DNA of 64,000 bases from Azoarcus sp. L1K30 (GCF_018122735.1 NZ_JAGRRD010000001.1:2567342-2631341), one strand, 5' to 3'; counted from the stretch's first letter, positions 27,730 through 37,319 are shown. The notes: generated by a model from the sequence alone, not told the origin. Numbers and translations: made by a program.

Positions 27730-28995
27730 ATGCTTCCACACCTGCTACCCATCGGCTCACTGCTCGTCGGCACCGCGCTCCTGCTGCTCGGCACCGGTCT
27801 GCTCAATACCGTCCTCGCGCTGCGCGGCAGCCTCGAGGGCTATGCCGATGCCACCCTGGGCCTGATCGGATCTGCCTATTTCGTCGGCTTTTTTATCGGC
27901 ACCTTCGCCGCACCGCCACTGGTGCGGCGCATGGGACACAATCGGGCCTTTGCCTTTTTTTCCGCGGCGACCGCCGCCTGCGTGCTGCTTCACGCGCTGA
28001 TCGTATCGGCGCCGGTGTGGATGCTGCTGCGGGTCGTCACCGGCACGACCCTGGTCGGTCTCTACATGGTGATCGAGAGCTGGCTCAACAGCCAGGCGCC
28101 TGCGGACAGGCGTGGGAAGATCTTCTCGATCTACATGGCGGTCAATCTGGGCGCGCTTGCTGCAGCCCAGCAATTGATCCGGCTTGGCAGCCCCGGCGAC
28201 TTCGTCCTGTTTGCGATTGCGGCCATTTTCGTCATCGTGTCCCTGATGCCGGTCACCGCCACCCGCCTGCCGCCGCCGCAACTGGCGCACAGCCCGCGCC
28301 TCGGCCTCGGCAAGCTGTGGAAAGCGGCCCCGGTGGCCTTTGCCGGCGCGGTGCAGTCCGGCCTGGCGATGGGTGCGTTCTGGGGCATGTCGGCTGTTTA
28401 CGGCGGGCGTATCGGTCTCGACGAAGCGGGCGTGGCGCAGCTGATCACGGTGTCCATTCTGGGCGGCGCCTTGCTGCAATGGCCGATCGGACACTTCTCG
28501 GATCGCGGCGATCGCCGCCTTGCACTGGCCTGGGTTGCCGCCGGAGCAAGCGCCGCCGCCATCCTGTGGGCAGTACTCGGACAGTTTGGCGACCTGGTGA
28601 TGATCGGAGGCTTCCTGTTCGGGGCGGCCGCGTTCGCGATCTACCCGGTCGTCGTCGCCCACCTCATAGACCATCTCGCACACGACGACATCCTGTCTGG
28701 CAGTGCGGCCCTGCTGTTGCTGCACGGCGCCGGTGCCGCGGTCGGCCCGGCGCTGGCCGGCGCCCTGATGGGCTGGATCGGACCGGCAGCACTGCCTCTG
28801 CATTTCATCTTGATGCTGGCGCCGCTGGCGGCGTTCGCATTGTGGAAGTCGGGCCGCAGCAAAGACGAGATCGTCGACGAAGCCGCCCACTTCATGCCCA
28901 TGATGCGTACGTCACCGACCGCACTGGAAATGATCACCCCGGACGCCGTCACCGAAGACTACAGTCCAGACAGGGCCCCCCAAACCACCCACTGA
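27730..28995 (+). CDS. YcaD-like major facilitator superfamily transporter
   Basis: A 421-residue protein with about 12 membrane spans in the MFS arrangement. The loop-2 motif is FVGFFIGTFAAPPLVRRMGH, and the stretch VIESWLNSQAPADRRGKIFS with IYMAVNLGALAAAQ is highly characteristic of the YcaD subgroup. A cytosolic C-terminal tail of ~40 residues follows the last span. Substrate is unknown; YcaD relatives are uncharacterised. The ATG at 27730 matches the start of the first helix. It is followed by the GgpPS-like gene after 55 bp. Confidence 0.88.
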   Translation: MLPHLLPIGSLLVGTALLLLGTGLLNTVLALRGSLEGYADATLGLIGSAYFVGFFIGTFAAPPLVRRMGHNRAFAFFSAATAACVLLHALIVSAPVWMLLRVVTGTTLVGLYMVIESWLNSQAPADRRGKIFSIYMAVNLGALAAAQQLIRLGSPGDFVLFAIAAIFVIVSLMPVTATRLPPPQLAHSPRLGLGKLWKAAPVAFAGAVQSGLAMGAFWGMSAVYGGRIGLDEAGVAQLITVSILGGALLQWPIGHFSDRGDRRLALAWVAAGASAAAILWAVLGQFGDLVMIGGFLFGAAAFAIYPVVVAHLIDHLAHDDILSGSAALLLLHGAGAAVGPALAGALMGWIGPAALPLHFILMLAPLAAFALWKSGRSKDEIVDEAAHFMPMMRTSPTALEMITPDAVTEDYSPDRAPQTTH

Positions 28996-29050
28996 ATCAG
29001 ACCAATCTGTCGGCACCCGTGTCGGCGTTCACCCTTAAGGAGAACCGCAC

Positions 29051-31339
29051 ATGTTGCTCGCAACCGATCTCGATGGAACCTTCCTGGCAGGCCATCCCGA
29101 AAACCGCCAGCGTCTCTACCAGCTGATTTCGGCCCATCCCGAGATCAAGCTCGCCTTTGTCACCGGACGCGGCCTCGAAGTAGTGCTCCCGGTGCTGTCC
29201 GACCCCACCATTCCGGTGCCCGACTACATCATCTGCGACGTCGGCGGCACCATCGTCGATGGCCACACGCGGCAGGCGGTTCAACCGCTGCAATCCGACA
29301 TCGATTCGCGCTGGCCGGGCGAACGCGCAGTGGCAGAGGCCATGGCGCGCTTCGACGGTCTCGAACGCCAGGAGGTCCCGCAGCAGCGCCGCTGTTCCTA
29401 TTTCTGCGAGCTCAGCGCGGTCACACCCGAGATCGAACGCGTGGCGGCACAACTCGGTTGCGAGGTGCTCTATTCCGCCGAGCGCTACCTCGACATCCTG
29501 CCGCGCGGCGTCAACAAGGGCAGCACGCTGGCGTCCCTGGTGCGGCATCTTGGCCTCAGTCACGACGATGTGCTGGTTGCCGGCGATACGCTCAATGACC
29601 TGTCGATGTACGAAGCCGGTTTCATCGGCGTATGCGTCGGCGACTCTGAACCCGCCCTGCTCGACGCCACCCGCGACCGGGCGCGCGTGATGCACGCGCA
29701 GCACACGGGCTGTGGCGGAATCCTCGAAGCCCTCGCCCATTTCGGCTTCCTCGGTGCCGGCGGCATCGACGCCGAGGTGAGAGCGATGGACGCGCCGGGC
29801 AAGGCAGATCTGGTCATGGTCTACCATCGCCTGCCTTACGAAGAAGTGTTCGAGAACGGCCAACCCATTCGCCACCGGCCGACCTCGCCGAACGGCATCA
29901 TTCCAACCCTGCTGTCCTTCTTCAACGGGCGCAAGGGCTCGTGGGTGGCGTGGTCTATCCATGATCCGAAATCGGCGATTCCGTTCGAAACCCACACCGA
30001 AGTCGATCGCGAACGCTACCCCGACCTGCTCGCCGCGCGCGTTGCGCTGACCAAGGACGAAGTCGACACCTTCTACAAGCGCTTCTCCAAGGAAGCCTTC
30101 TGGCCAACGCTGCACACGTTCTGGGAGCGCGCCATCTTCCGCGAGGAGGACTGGGTCGTGTTCATGAAGGTCAATCGCCTGTTCGCCGAGCGCACCGCAT
30201 CCGAAGCCGCCGAGGGCGCGGTGGTGTGGATTCACGACTACAACCTGTGGATGGTGCCGGCCTACCTGCGCGAACTCAGGCCAGACCTCAGGATCGCCTT
30301 CTTCCATCACACCTATTTCCCTTCTGCCGACGTGTTCAACGTGTTGCCGTGGCGGCGCGAGATCATCGGCAGCCTGCTGCAATGCGACTATGTGGGCTTC
30401 CATATCCCGCGCCAGGCCGAGAACTTCGTCGACGTGGCGCGCGGCGTCGCCCCGCTCAAGGTGCTCGAGACCAAGGCATGTGCGCCGCGCTACCTGACCT
30501 ATGGCTGCGCAGTCGGTCTCGACGAAGTAACGACGCAGATCGAGGTGCACGGTCGGCGCATCGGGCTCGGTGCACATCCGGTCGGCCTCGACATCGGCCG
30601 CGTGCGGGCGGCACTCGATGCGCCGGAAGCCGCGGCTCGCATGACGGCGCTGCGCCGCGACCTCGCCGGCACCCGCGTCATCCTGTCGGTGGAACGCCTC
30701 GACTACACCAAGGGCACACTGGAAAAACTGATTGCCTTCGAGCGCCTGCTGGAAGAGCACCCGGAGCTGCTGGGCAAGGTCTCACTGCTCGCGGTGTGCG
30801 TGCCGGCCGCCAAGGAGATGACGGTCTATGACGAACTGCAGACCCGAATCGAACAGGCCGTGGGCAAAGTCAATGGACGTTTCGCCCGCGTGGGCTGGAC
30901 GCCGGTCCAGTTCTTCTTCCGTCCGCTGCCATTTGAAGAGGTGGTGACGTGGTACGCGATGGCCGACGTCATGTGGATCACGCCGCTGCGCGATGGCCTC
31001 AACCTCGTCGCCAAGGAGTACGTCGCCACGCAGGGCCTCACCGGCGGCCACGGCGTACTGGTGCTGTCGGAATTCGCCGGCGCGGCGGCCGAACTGCACG
31101 GCGCGGTGCTGACCAATCCGCACGACATCCACGACCTGATCGGCAAGCTCTATTTCGGCATTGCGATGAATCGCGCGGAAGCGGAATCGCGTCTGCGCGA
31201 ACTGTTCGATGTCGTGCAGCACAACGACATCCAGCGCTGGGGGCAGGATTTCCTCGATGCCGTCGTCGCGCAGCAAGCCACGCAACCGCTGGCAACCGAC
31301 TCGGTACTGCCCGATCAACAGGAACCGGCTGCGGCGTAA
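29051..31339 (+). CDS. ggpPS: Bifunctional HAD phosphatase-GT20 synthase, glucosylglycerol type
   Basis: A 762-residue fusion. Residues 1-~245 are a HAD-IIB sucrose-phosphatase-like domain (DLDGTFLAG, VTGRGLE, GDTLNDLSM); residues ~250-745 are a GT20 synthase (WIHDYNLWMVPAYLRE, SVERLDYTKGTLEK, ITPLRDGLNLVAKEYVA). At the sugar-phosphate loop it has SPNGIIPTLL and later FFHHTYFP, which match glucosylglycerol-phosphate synthase rather than the GG loop and HIPFP of trehalose-6-phosphate synthase. The same domain order is known for bifunctional GgpPS of Azotobacter and other heterotrophs. Predicted job: make glucosylglycerol from ADP-glucose and glycerol-3-phosphate during salt stress. Ribosome site AAGGAG precedes the ATG. 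Confidence 0.83.
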   Translation: MLLATDLDGTFLAGHPENRQRLYQLISAHPEIKLAFVTGRGLEVVLPVLSDPTIPVPDYIICDVGGTIVDGHTRQAVQPLQSDIDSRWPGERAVAEAMARFDGLERQEVPQQRRCSYFCELSAVTPEIERVAAQLGCEVLYSAERYLDILPRGVNKGSTLASLVRHLGLSHDDVLVAGDTLNDLSMYEAGFIGVCVGDSEPALLDATRDRARVMHAQHTGCGGILEALAHFGFLGAGGIDAEVRAMDAPGKADLVMVYHRLPYEEVFENGQPIRHRPTSPNGIIPTLLSFFNGRKGSWVAWSIHDPKSAIPFETHTEVDRERYPDLLAARVALTKDEVDTFYKRFSKEAFWPTLHTFWERAIFREEDWVVFMKVNRLFAERTASEAAEGAVVWIHDYNLWMVPAYLRELRPDLRIAFFHHTYFPSADVFNVLPWRREIIGSLLQCDYVGFHIPRQAENFVDVARGVAPLKVLETKACAPRYLTYGCAVGLDEVTTQIEVHGRRIGLGAHPVGLDIGRVRAALDAPEAAARMTALRRDLAGTRVILSVERLDYTKGTLEKLIAFERLLEEHPELLGKVSLLAVCVPAAKEMTVYDELQTRIEQAVGKVNGRFARVGWTPVQFFFRPLPFEEVVTWYAMADVMWITPLRDGLNLVAKEYVATQGLTGGHGVLVLSEFAGAAAELHGAVLTNPHDIHDLIGKLYFGIAMNRAEAESRLRELFDVVQHNDIQRWGQDFLDAVVAQQATQPLATDSVLPDQQEPAAA

Positions 31340-31364
31340 TCGCCGGCGAAAACAAGGAGAACGC

Positions 31365-32183
31365 ATGCTTGAACAATTGGCCACACTCGACTGGATGAAG
31401 CAGTACGCCCTGCCCTGGGGCATCAACCTTGCCCTCGCGATCGGCATATTCATCATCGGGCGCTGGGTCGCCCACGCGCTGGTCTCGCTTGCCGGGCGCC
31501 TGCTGACACGCAGTGGGCTGGACGAAATCCTGGTGAACTTCATTCGATCCATCCTGAACGGGGTTCTGCTGCTGGTGGTGGTCGTTGCCGCACTCGACCG
31601 CCTCGGGGTCGACACGACATCGCTGATCGCCCTCATCGGCGCTGCAGGGCTGGCCATCGGCCTGGCATTGCAGGATTCGCTCAAGAATTTTGCCGCCGGG
31701 GTCATGCTGGTCGTGTTCCGCCCGTTCAAGGCCGGTGACTTCGTCGAGGCTGCCGGCACCCAGGGCGTAGTGGAGCGGATCGGCATCTTCAGTTCCACCC
31801 TTCGCACGCCCGACAACCGCGAGATCGTCGTTCCCAACGGTGCGATCTACGCCGACGTGATCACCAACTATTCGGCACGCGGCACACGCCGCATCGATCT
31901 GGTGTTCGGCATCGGCTACGGTGACGATATCCGCAAGGCGCGCAGCGTCATCGAAAGCGTGCTCGCCGCCGAGCCACGCGTGCTCGCCGATCCGCCCGCA
32001 TTCATCGGCGTCGCCGAACTCGGCGCCAGCAGCGTGGATCTGCATGTACGGCCCTGGGTCGCCACCGCCGACTATTTTGCGACGATGTGTGATCTCAAGG
32101 AAAAGGTGAAGCTCGCCTTCGACGACGCCGGCATCAGCATTCCCTACCCCCAGATGGACATCCACACCAAACAGGCTGCGTAA
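31365..32183 (+). CDS. Small-conductance mechanosensitive channel (MscS family)
   Basis: A 272-residue MscS protein. There are three membrane helices; the pore helix is LIALIGAAGLAIGLALQDSL with the Gly/Ala packing pattern of TM3, followed by NFAAGVMLVVFRPFKAGDFV, the beta domain entry. A C-terminal cytosolic vestibule and IPYPQMDIH end the protein. It opens under membrane tension to release solutes on hypo-osmotic shock. The ATG at 31365 has AAGGAG just upstream. Lying 25 bp behind the glucosylglycerol synthase gene, it makes an osmolyte synthesis-and-release pair. Confidence 0.94.
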   Translation: MLEQLATLDWMKQYALPWGINLALAIGIFIIGRWVAHALVSLAGRLLTRSGLDEILVNFIRSILNGVLLLVVVVAALDRLGVDTTSLIALIGAAGLAIGLALQDSLKNFAAGVMLVVFRPFKAGDFVEAAGTQGVVERIGIFSSTLRTPDNREIVVPNGAIYADVITNYSARGTRRIDLVFGIGYGDDIRKARSVIESVLAAEPRVLADPPAFIGVAELGASSVDLHVRPWVATADYFATMCDLKEKVKLAFDDAGISIPYPQMDIHTKQAA

Positions 32184-32198
32184 GCAGCACCGCGGGTT

Positions 32199-33011
32199 TC
32201 AGCCCGTCATGCCGAGCAACATCTTCAGCGCAAGGACGACCAGTACGCCTGCAAATACGCGCTTCAGACTCTTGACCGAGACCCTGTGGGCAAAACGCGC
32301 GCCCACCGGCGCCATCGCCATGCCCGCAAGCACCAGTCCGGCAAGCGCCGGCAGGTAGATATAGCCTAGGCTGTACTCGGGCAGGCCCGGAACGAGACGG
32401 CCGTTGATCACATAGCCCACCGAACCGCCCAGTGCGATCGGAAAGCCGATGGCCGCCGCGGTACCGATGGCTCGCTGCATGCGCACGTTGCACCAGGTCA
32501 TGTAGGGTACCGAAAGCGCCGCGCCACCAATGGCCACCAGGCTGGACACGGCACCAATACCCAGGCCCACCGTGGACAGTCCGGGCATGCCGGGAAGACG
32601 ATGACTGGCCGGTGGCTTGCGGTCGGCGATCATGTAGGCGGCATTGGCGAGGATGAAGAGGGTGAACATCACGGCCAGGGAACGCGTATCGATAACCCGC
32701 GCCAGCGCGGCACCGGCCAGGGTACCCACGAGGATTCCCGGCGTCATGCGCGCAACTACCCCCCAGTCGACTGCGCCATGCTGATGGTGAGTACGCAGAC
32801 TGGCGACCGAGGTGAATAGAATGGTCGCCATCGAAGTGCCCAGCGCCAGATGCATCACCTGCTCATGCGCAAACCCCTGAGCAGTGAACAGCATTGCCAG
32901 TATCGGGACCATCACCGCTCCACCGCCAATGCCCAACAGACCCGCAAAGAAGCCGCTGAATACGCCCAGCAGCGGATACGCAAACAGCCAGATCGTCACG
33001 CCTTGCTCCAC
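32199..33011 (-). CDS. TauE/SafE-family sulfite/organosulfonate permease
   Basis: A 270-residue membrane protein with about eight spans in two repeated halves, each opening with the family motif: GFFAGLLGIGGGAVMVPIL in the first, and VSSLVAIGGAALSVPYM in the second. TauE/SafE members move sulfite, sulfonates or carboxylates such as sulfoacetate. The gene starts with GTG; 33011 and 32999 are both possible, and the latter overlaps the amidase stop as GTGA. It is the last gene of the left TRAP-amidase operon, so it may export a product of that pathway. It converges on the MscS gene. Confidence 0.88.
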   Translation of the reverse strand: MEQGVTIWLFAYPLLGVFSGFFAGLLGIGGGAVMVPILAMLFTAQGFAHEQVMHLALGTSMATILFTSVASLRTHHQHGAVDWGVVARMTPGILVGTLAGAALARVIDTRSLAVMFTLFILANAAYMIADRKPPASHRLPGMPGLSTVGLGIGAVSSLVAIGGAALSVPYMTWCNVRMQRAIGTAAAIGFPIALGGSVGYVINGRLVPGLPEYSLGYIYLPALAGLVLAGMAMAPVGARFAHRVSVKSLKRVFAGVLVVLALKMLLGMTG

Positions 33012-34393
33012 AACTCGTCAAAACGCCCGGCCCACGGACTCAGCTGCTCATAGCGCTCGGCCAGCGCGAGTAACATTCGGTCCCCCCCCCAGGGGCCGAC
33101 AAGCTGGATGCCGATGGGAAGTCCTTCCACACTGGGCAAAGCCGGCAGGCTAAGTGCCGGGTTTCCAGCCGCATTGACCCAGCCCGTAAACACCGCGTGC
33201 CCGCGCGGCCCGACCGTACGGCCGTCAATCGCGGGGGGGTAGGCTTCCGCAGCAGGCCACGGCAGGGCCGCCGCGGTCGGTGTCAACACCGCATCCCAGC
33301 GCGAGAACACTTCATCGACGGCGCGCCGCAAGGCGTCAATCCGCTCCAGCGTTGCCCACAACCGCGGCGCACCAAGAACCGCACCCTGGATGGCCATCTC
33401 GCGATACTTCGGCGCGGCGCGCTCAAGCAGGTCTGGCTGCAGCGCAAAGAGCGCCGCAAGGCCGATCTGCCCGACCTCGGCCCAAACCGCATTCAGTGCG
33501 CTCAGATCCACCGGCAAGTCACCCTCCTCGACTTCGCAGCCGAGTTCGCGCAGGACATTGGCCGCCGCGACGGTCGCCGTTGCGACTTGTGGGTCCACCG
33601 GCGCACCATCGAAACGTGAGACATGCAATACCCGGCGCGCTTCCCTGAGGTCGGCCGGCAAAGCGCGGGAGCGGCGATCACGAGGATGCGCGCCGGCCAG
33701 CGCGTCGAACATCATCGCCACGTCCGCGACGCTACGACCGACCGGTCCGACCACCTCGAAATCGAGCAACAGCGACGGCAAGCCATCGGCGCGCGCAATG
33801 GCACCGATTGACGGCTTGAGTCCGACCAGTCCGGTATGTGACGCCGGACGCCGTATCGAACCGCCGCCATCGGTGCACAGCGCAAGCGGCCCGATACCAG
33901 CGGCCACGGCAGCCACTGCCCCCCCACTCGATCCGCCCGGCGTAAGCGCTGTACACCACGGGTTCCTGGTGGTGCCGAATACGGCATTGTCGGTGTAACC
34001 CTCCAGGGTGAATTCGGGCACGTTGGTCTTGCCGAACAGCACCGCCCCCTGAGCGCGCAAGCGCGCGACCGGCAACTCATCGGCCGCCGCCACAGATCCC
34101 GACATGGCAGCACAGCCCCAGGTTGCGCTCACACCCGCCATCAACAGGTTGTCCTTGATGCTCAAGGGAATGCCATCGAGCGGCCCAAGCGGACACCCTG
34201 CGGCAAAGCGCGCCTGGCTGGCCCTGGCGGCGTCATGCGCAGCCGCATCGAGCGCAATCACCGCATTCAGCTCCGGGTTGCTCACCTTGCAGCGCGCGAG
34301 CACCGACTCAAGCGCGTCCATCGGCGTACAGGTGTCTGCACGATACGCAGCACCCAAATCAATTGCCGAAAGCTGCCATAGTGGTCTGTTCAT
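32996..34393 (-). CDS. Amidase-signature family hydrolase
   Basis: A 465-residue amidase-signature enzyme hydrolysing a C-N amide bond. The catalytic triad is visible: Lys in PLSIKDNLLMAG, cis-Ser in TPGGSSGGAVAA and nucleophile Ser in CTDGGGSIRRPAS. The ATG at 34393 overlaps the TGA of the TRAP large permease gene by one base, so it is translated with the transporter. Its substrate is probably the compound imported by that TRAP system, or a product of it; indole-acetamide, aryl amides, allophanate-type or N-carbamoyl compounds cannot be distinguished here. Confidence 0.92.
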   Translation of the reverse strand: MNRPLWQLSAIDLGAAYRADTCTPMDALESVLARCKVSNPELNAVIALDAAAHDAARASQARFAAGCPLGPLDGIPLSIKDNLLMAGVSATWGCAAMSGSVAAADELPVARLRAQGAVLFGKTNVPEFTLEGYTDNAVFGTTRNPWCTALTPGGSSGGAVAAVAAGIGPLALCTDGGGSIRRPASHTGLVGLKPSIGAIARADGLPSLLLDFEVVGPVGRSVADVAMMFDALAGAHPRDRRSRALPADLREARRVLHVSRFDGAPVDPQVATATVAAANVLRELGCEVEEGDLPVDLSALNAVWAEVGQIGLAALFALQPDLLERAAPKYREMAIQGAVLGAPRLWATLERIDALRRAVDEVFSRWDAVLTPTAAALPWPAAEAYPPAIDGRTVGPRGHAVFTGWVNAAGNPALSLPALPSVEGLPIGIQLVGPWGGDRMLLALAERYEQLSPWAGRFDELWSKA

Positions 34394-35685
34394 CACATTT
34401 TTCCGGGAAGCCACAGCACCAGGCGGGGAGCGGCGATCAGTAACAAGGTGAAGACAAGCATGATGGCGACGTAGGGCAGTGCGCCACGAATGACATCGCT
34501 CATGTTGCCTCGGTCGGGCCGAATCCCGTGAACCACGAAGAGATTCATGCCCACTGGTGGCGTAATGAGGCCCAGTTCGCACATCAGCACGATGAATATG
34601 CCGAACCACACCGGATCGATACCGAGCGCCACCGCCATCGGAAATGTCACCGGAATCGTTGCCACCTGCATCGACAACACATCCATGAACATGCCGAGAA
34701 CGAGGTAAAACACGACCAGCACCAACAGGAAGGCCGTGGGCGACAATCCAAGCGAGCTCACCCAGGTCGACATCGCCTCGGCAACGCCGGTAAGGCTGAT
34801 GGTCAGATTCAGGATGAAGGCCGACGTGATGATCAGGAGAATCATCCCCGACACACGGCCAGTCTGAATGAAGCAGGTGCGCAGGATCGGCCAGTCGAGA
34901 CGCCCGGCGCGAGCGGCAAAGCCGAGCGCCACGACCACGCCCAGTGCAGCCGACTCCGTCGTCGTTGCCACACCGGAGTAGATACTCCCCATCACCACAC
35001 CGAATACCACCACGGGCGGAACCAGATCGAGCAAGGCACGCAGGCGCACACCCAGTGACGGTGAGACTTCGCGAGTGGCGCCACCGGAGGCCAGACTCGA
35101 CACCATGATGAAAGCCATGAAAAACACGGTGAGCAGGACGCCCGGCACGATACCTGCAACGAAGAGCTGACCGATCGAGGTGCTTGTGAGCGAACCGTAC
35201 ACAATGAGATTCACGCTGGGCGGAATCAGGATACCCAAGGTGCCTCCAGCCGCCAGCGTACCGAGCGACTGCCGCATCGGATAGCCTCGTGCCGACAGCG
35301 ATGGCAGCGCCACCGTACCCACCGTGGCGGCGGTCGCTACCGATGAGCCCGAGGTGGCGGCGAACAATGCACAAGTCCCGATGTTGGTGTGCAGCAATCC
35401 ACCAGGGAGGCGCCCCATCCAGGCGGCCAGCGCTCGATACATGCGATCGGCAATGCCGGCGCGTAGCAGCAACTCGCCGAGCAGCACGAACAGGGGAATC
35501 GACGTCAGCAGGCTATCGTTCTGGACGCCCCAGACGACGGGTGAAATCGATTCCAGAAAGGGCGCGCCGTAGGCGAGCACGCCGCCCACCACACCCACCG
35601 CACTCATTGCCACCGCGATCGGAAGCCCGGCCAACATCATGGCGATCATCGCCAAAAACGCGATCACCACATACGTCACGCTCAT
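34393..35685 (-). CDS. TRAP transporter large permease, DctM type (left operon)
   Basis: A 430-residue 12-TM membrane subunit of a tripartite ATP-independent periplasmic transporter. Landmarks: LFVLLGELLLRAGIADRMYR, FAATSGSSVATAATVGTVAL, GILIPPSVNLIVYGSLTSTS and the C-terminal GLITPPVGMNLFVVHGI. It carries the Na+ and substrate path. Its start overlaps the DctQ stop (ATGA) and its stop overlaps the amidase start, placing all of them on one message with the receptor gene upstream. Confidence 0.94.
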   Translation of the reverse strand: MSVTYVVIAFLAMIAMMLAGLPIAVAMSAVGVVGGVLAYGAPFLESISPVVWGVQNDSLLTSIPLFVLLGELLLRAGIADRMYRALAAWMGRLPGGLLHTNIGTCALFAATSGSSVATAATVGTVALPSLSARGYPMRQSLGTLAAGGTLGILIPPSVNLIVYGSLTSTSIGQLFVAGIVPGVLLTVFFMAFIMVSSLASGGATREVSPSLGVRLRALLDLVPPVVVFGVVMGSIYSGVATTTESAALGVVVALGFAARAGRLDWPILRTCFIQTGRVSGMILLIITSAFILNLTISLTGVAEAMSTWVSSLGLSPTAFLLVLVVFYLVLGMFMDVLSMQVATIPVTFPMAVALGIDPVWFGIFIVLMCELGLITPPVGMNLFVVHGIRPDRGNMSDVIRGALPYVAIMLVFTLLLIAAPRLVLWLPGKM

Positions 35686-36257
35686 GATCGCCCCCCGCCC
35701 TGGCGCGCGGCGAGATCATCGAGTTCCTCGTCAAGGTCCTCTTTCACGCTGCGCGGATGGAGCTCGATATTGAGCTGCGCCAGCTGCCCACGAACCACGA
35801 GCCAGCTCGCGCGCAGCGCAATCCCGACCGCGGTGAGCATGAACACCACCTGCCCCGCGAACCACAGGCCCTGCGGATATATCAGCGGCGTCGCCCACGG
35901 CGTCTGCGCGGTGCTGTGATAGTCCAGCGTATCGCGGACCACCCCCCATGCCAGCATGGCGAGCAGGATCGCAAGACTCGCCATCAGGAACGCCGACAGC
36001 CAATTGAGCACGCCCTGCCAGCGCGCGGACAAGCGCTCGTGAAGGACATCGACGCGAATGTGATTGCGGCCGAACAAGGCCAGCGTGAAGGCCAGCGTCG
36101 ATCCGACCGCCAACGCGTAGCCCCCCAGTTCGTTGGCGCCCTGCAGGGACAGGCCGAATAACTTGCGCGCGGCGACCTCGACGGCAACCAGGCCTGCAAG
36201 GGCGAGAAAGATACCGCCGAAGATCGCGGCAAGCATGTTTTCGAGACGCTCGATCAT
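35682..36257 (-). CDS. TRAP transporter small permease, DctQ type (left operon)
   Basis: A 191-residue 4-TM small subunit. The first span leads into VAARKLFGLSLQGANELGGY, the conserved (R)..f...(W/N)xEE-like entry in degenerate form, then TLALFGRNHIRVDVL, the family's GxxxHIxVD motif. A charged cytosolic tail of ~40 residues (KEDLDEELDDLAARQ) follows the last span and is longer than usual. It joins the DctM subunit in the inner membrane. The gene sits 21 bp after the receptor gene. Confidence 0.92.
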   Translation of the reverse strand: MIERLENMLAAIFGGIFLALAGLVAVEVAARKLFGLSLQGANELGGYALAVGSTLAFTLALFGRNHIRVDVLHERLSARWQGVLNWLSAFLMASLAILLAMLAWGVVRDTLDYHSTAQTPWATPLIYPQGLWFAGQVVFMLTAVGIALRASWLVVRGQLAQLNIELHPRSVKEDLDEELDDLAARQGGGRS

Positions 36258-36278
36258 GGTCTGTCCCCGCTCCGAGCT

Positions 36279-37319
36279 TTACTCCAGACCGACAACCGGA
36301 CCGACCGTACGCTTCCAGTCTGCCGAGCACGTCGGATTGGCCTGATCACACACCGCAGCCCAGTTCGGCACCGAGATGGCGCCGACCGCTTTCTTCACCA
36401 TGGCCAGATCGGCCTCAGTCGGCTTGACGTTGACCAGATGGAACTTCTTGCCCGTGGTACACGGGTCCGCGCCGACATTGCAGTTGAGCGCGTCGTTGAA
36501 GAGCTCTTCGGAGTAGGTCCAGATCTCCTCGGTCAGCTGCTTGAATGCCGTCTGCAGTTTGACCTGCCCTGCCTCATCGAGCTGATTCCACGCCTTCAGC
36601 GAAATGCCGTAGCCATTGAGGGCCATTTGCACGCCAAGCGGCAACTGATGGGTCGTGACCTCGGGCCACCCTGCCGAATTGGCCGAACTGGGTCCAGTAA
36701 TCGCGCAGTCGACAACACCTAGCGACAGCGCCTGATGGGTCTCGGCAAAGCTCACAGGTACCGGTACACCGCCTACGGATTCGACGAACTTGGCAAGGTT
36801 CTGGTCATAGACACGGACCTTGAGCCCCTTGACGTCGGCAAAGCTCGTCACCGGCTTCTTGCAGAACAGGATCTGGGGACCAAATGGCCACACGCCAAGC
36901 AGCTTGACCTTGAACTGCTGTTGCAGACGCCGGTCCAGCGTATCGAAATAGGCGGCGGCCACCTTGCGGCCGGTCACATAATCCGGATTAAGGCCGACGA
37001 GGTCCAGCCCGAGCAGGGTCGGCTCGTCACGCGAATTCTGCGATACCCGAATCGACACCAGATCGAACAGACCCGACTTCAGCACGCGCAGCTGCTCAGT
37101 ATCCTTGATACCGGTGGTGTCGATGGGCTTGTAGTCGACCTCCACCGGCAGCCCCGTGCGCTCGGAGAAGTGCTCAAAGAATACTTGCTCCTTGTTTTTC
37201 TGAATCAGGCCGGTCGCAAGCGGCTGGCCGATGGCTTTCCACTTGATGGCCTCGGAGGCGTGGGCAGACGCGAAGGTGACGGTGGCAAGAAGGCAGGCTA
37301 GAAGCGGACGAAGTTTCAT
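36279..37319 (-). CDS. TRAP transporter DctP-type solute receptor (left operon)
   Basis: A 346-residue periplasmic receptor with signal peptide cleaved after FASAHA. ATG 37319 follows a GGAG site. The DctP fold is supported by IKDTEQLRVLKSGLFDL, then FADVKGLKVRVYDQNLAKFV and ETHQALSLGVVDCAITGPSS. The Arg that clamps the ligand carboxylate in many DctP proteins is matched by KVRVYD. Unusually, the mature protein has four late cysteines (ALNCNVGADPC and VCDQANPTC), suggesting disulfides. It is the first gene of the left TRAP-amidase operon, with an operator-like palindrome in the 5' region. Confidence 0.92.
   Translation of the reverse strand: MKLRPLLACLLATVTFASAHASEAIKWKAIGQPLATGLIQKNKEQVFFEHFSERTGLPVEVDYKPIDTTGIKDTEQLRVLKSGLFDLVSIRVSQNSRDEPTLLGLDLVGLNPDYVTGRKVAAAYFDTLDRRLQQQFKVKLLGVWPFGPQILFCKKPVTSFADVKGLKVRVYDQNLAKFVESVGGVPVPVSFAETHQALSLGVVDCAITGPSSANSAGWPEVTTHQLPLGVQMALNGYGISLKAWNQLDEAGQVKLQTAFKQLTEEIWTYSEELFNDALNCNVGADPCTTGKKFHLVNVKPTEADLAMVKKAVGAISVPNWAAVCDQANPTCSADWKRTVGPVVGLE

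Noticed and set aside
28997-30760. 587-codon antisense frame across the GT20 fusion gene
   Set aside because: Shadow frame; the sense frame carries all catalytic motifs.
29051-31339. Trehalose-6-phosphate synthase (OtsA) as the name of the GT20 fusion
   Set aside because: The glucose-6-phosphate loop and HIPFP motif of OtsA are replaced by NGI and HHTYFP forms, and the phosphatase is N-terminal.
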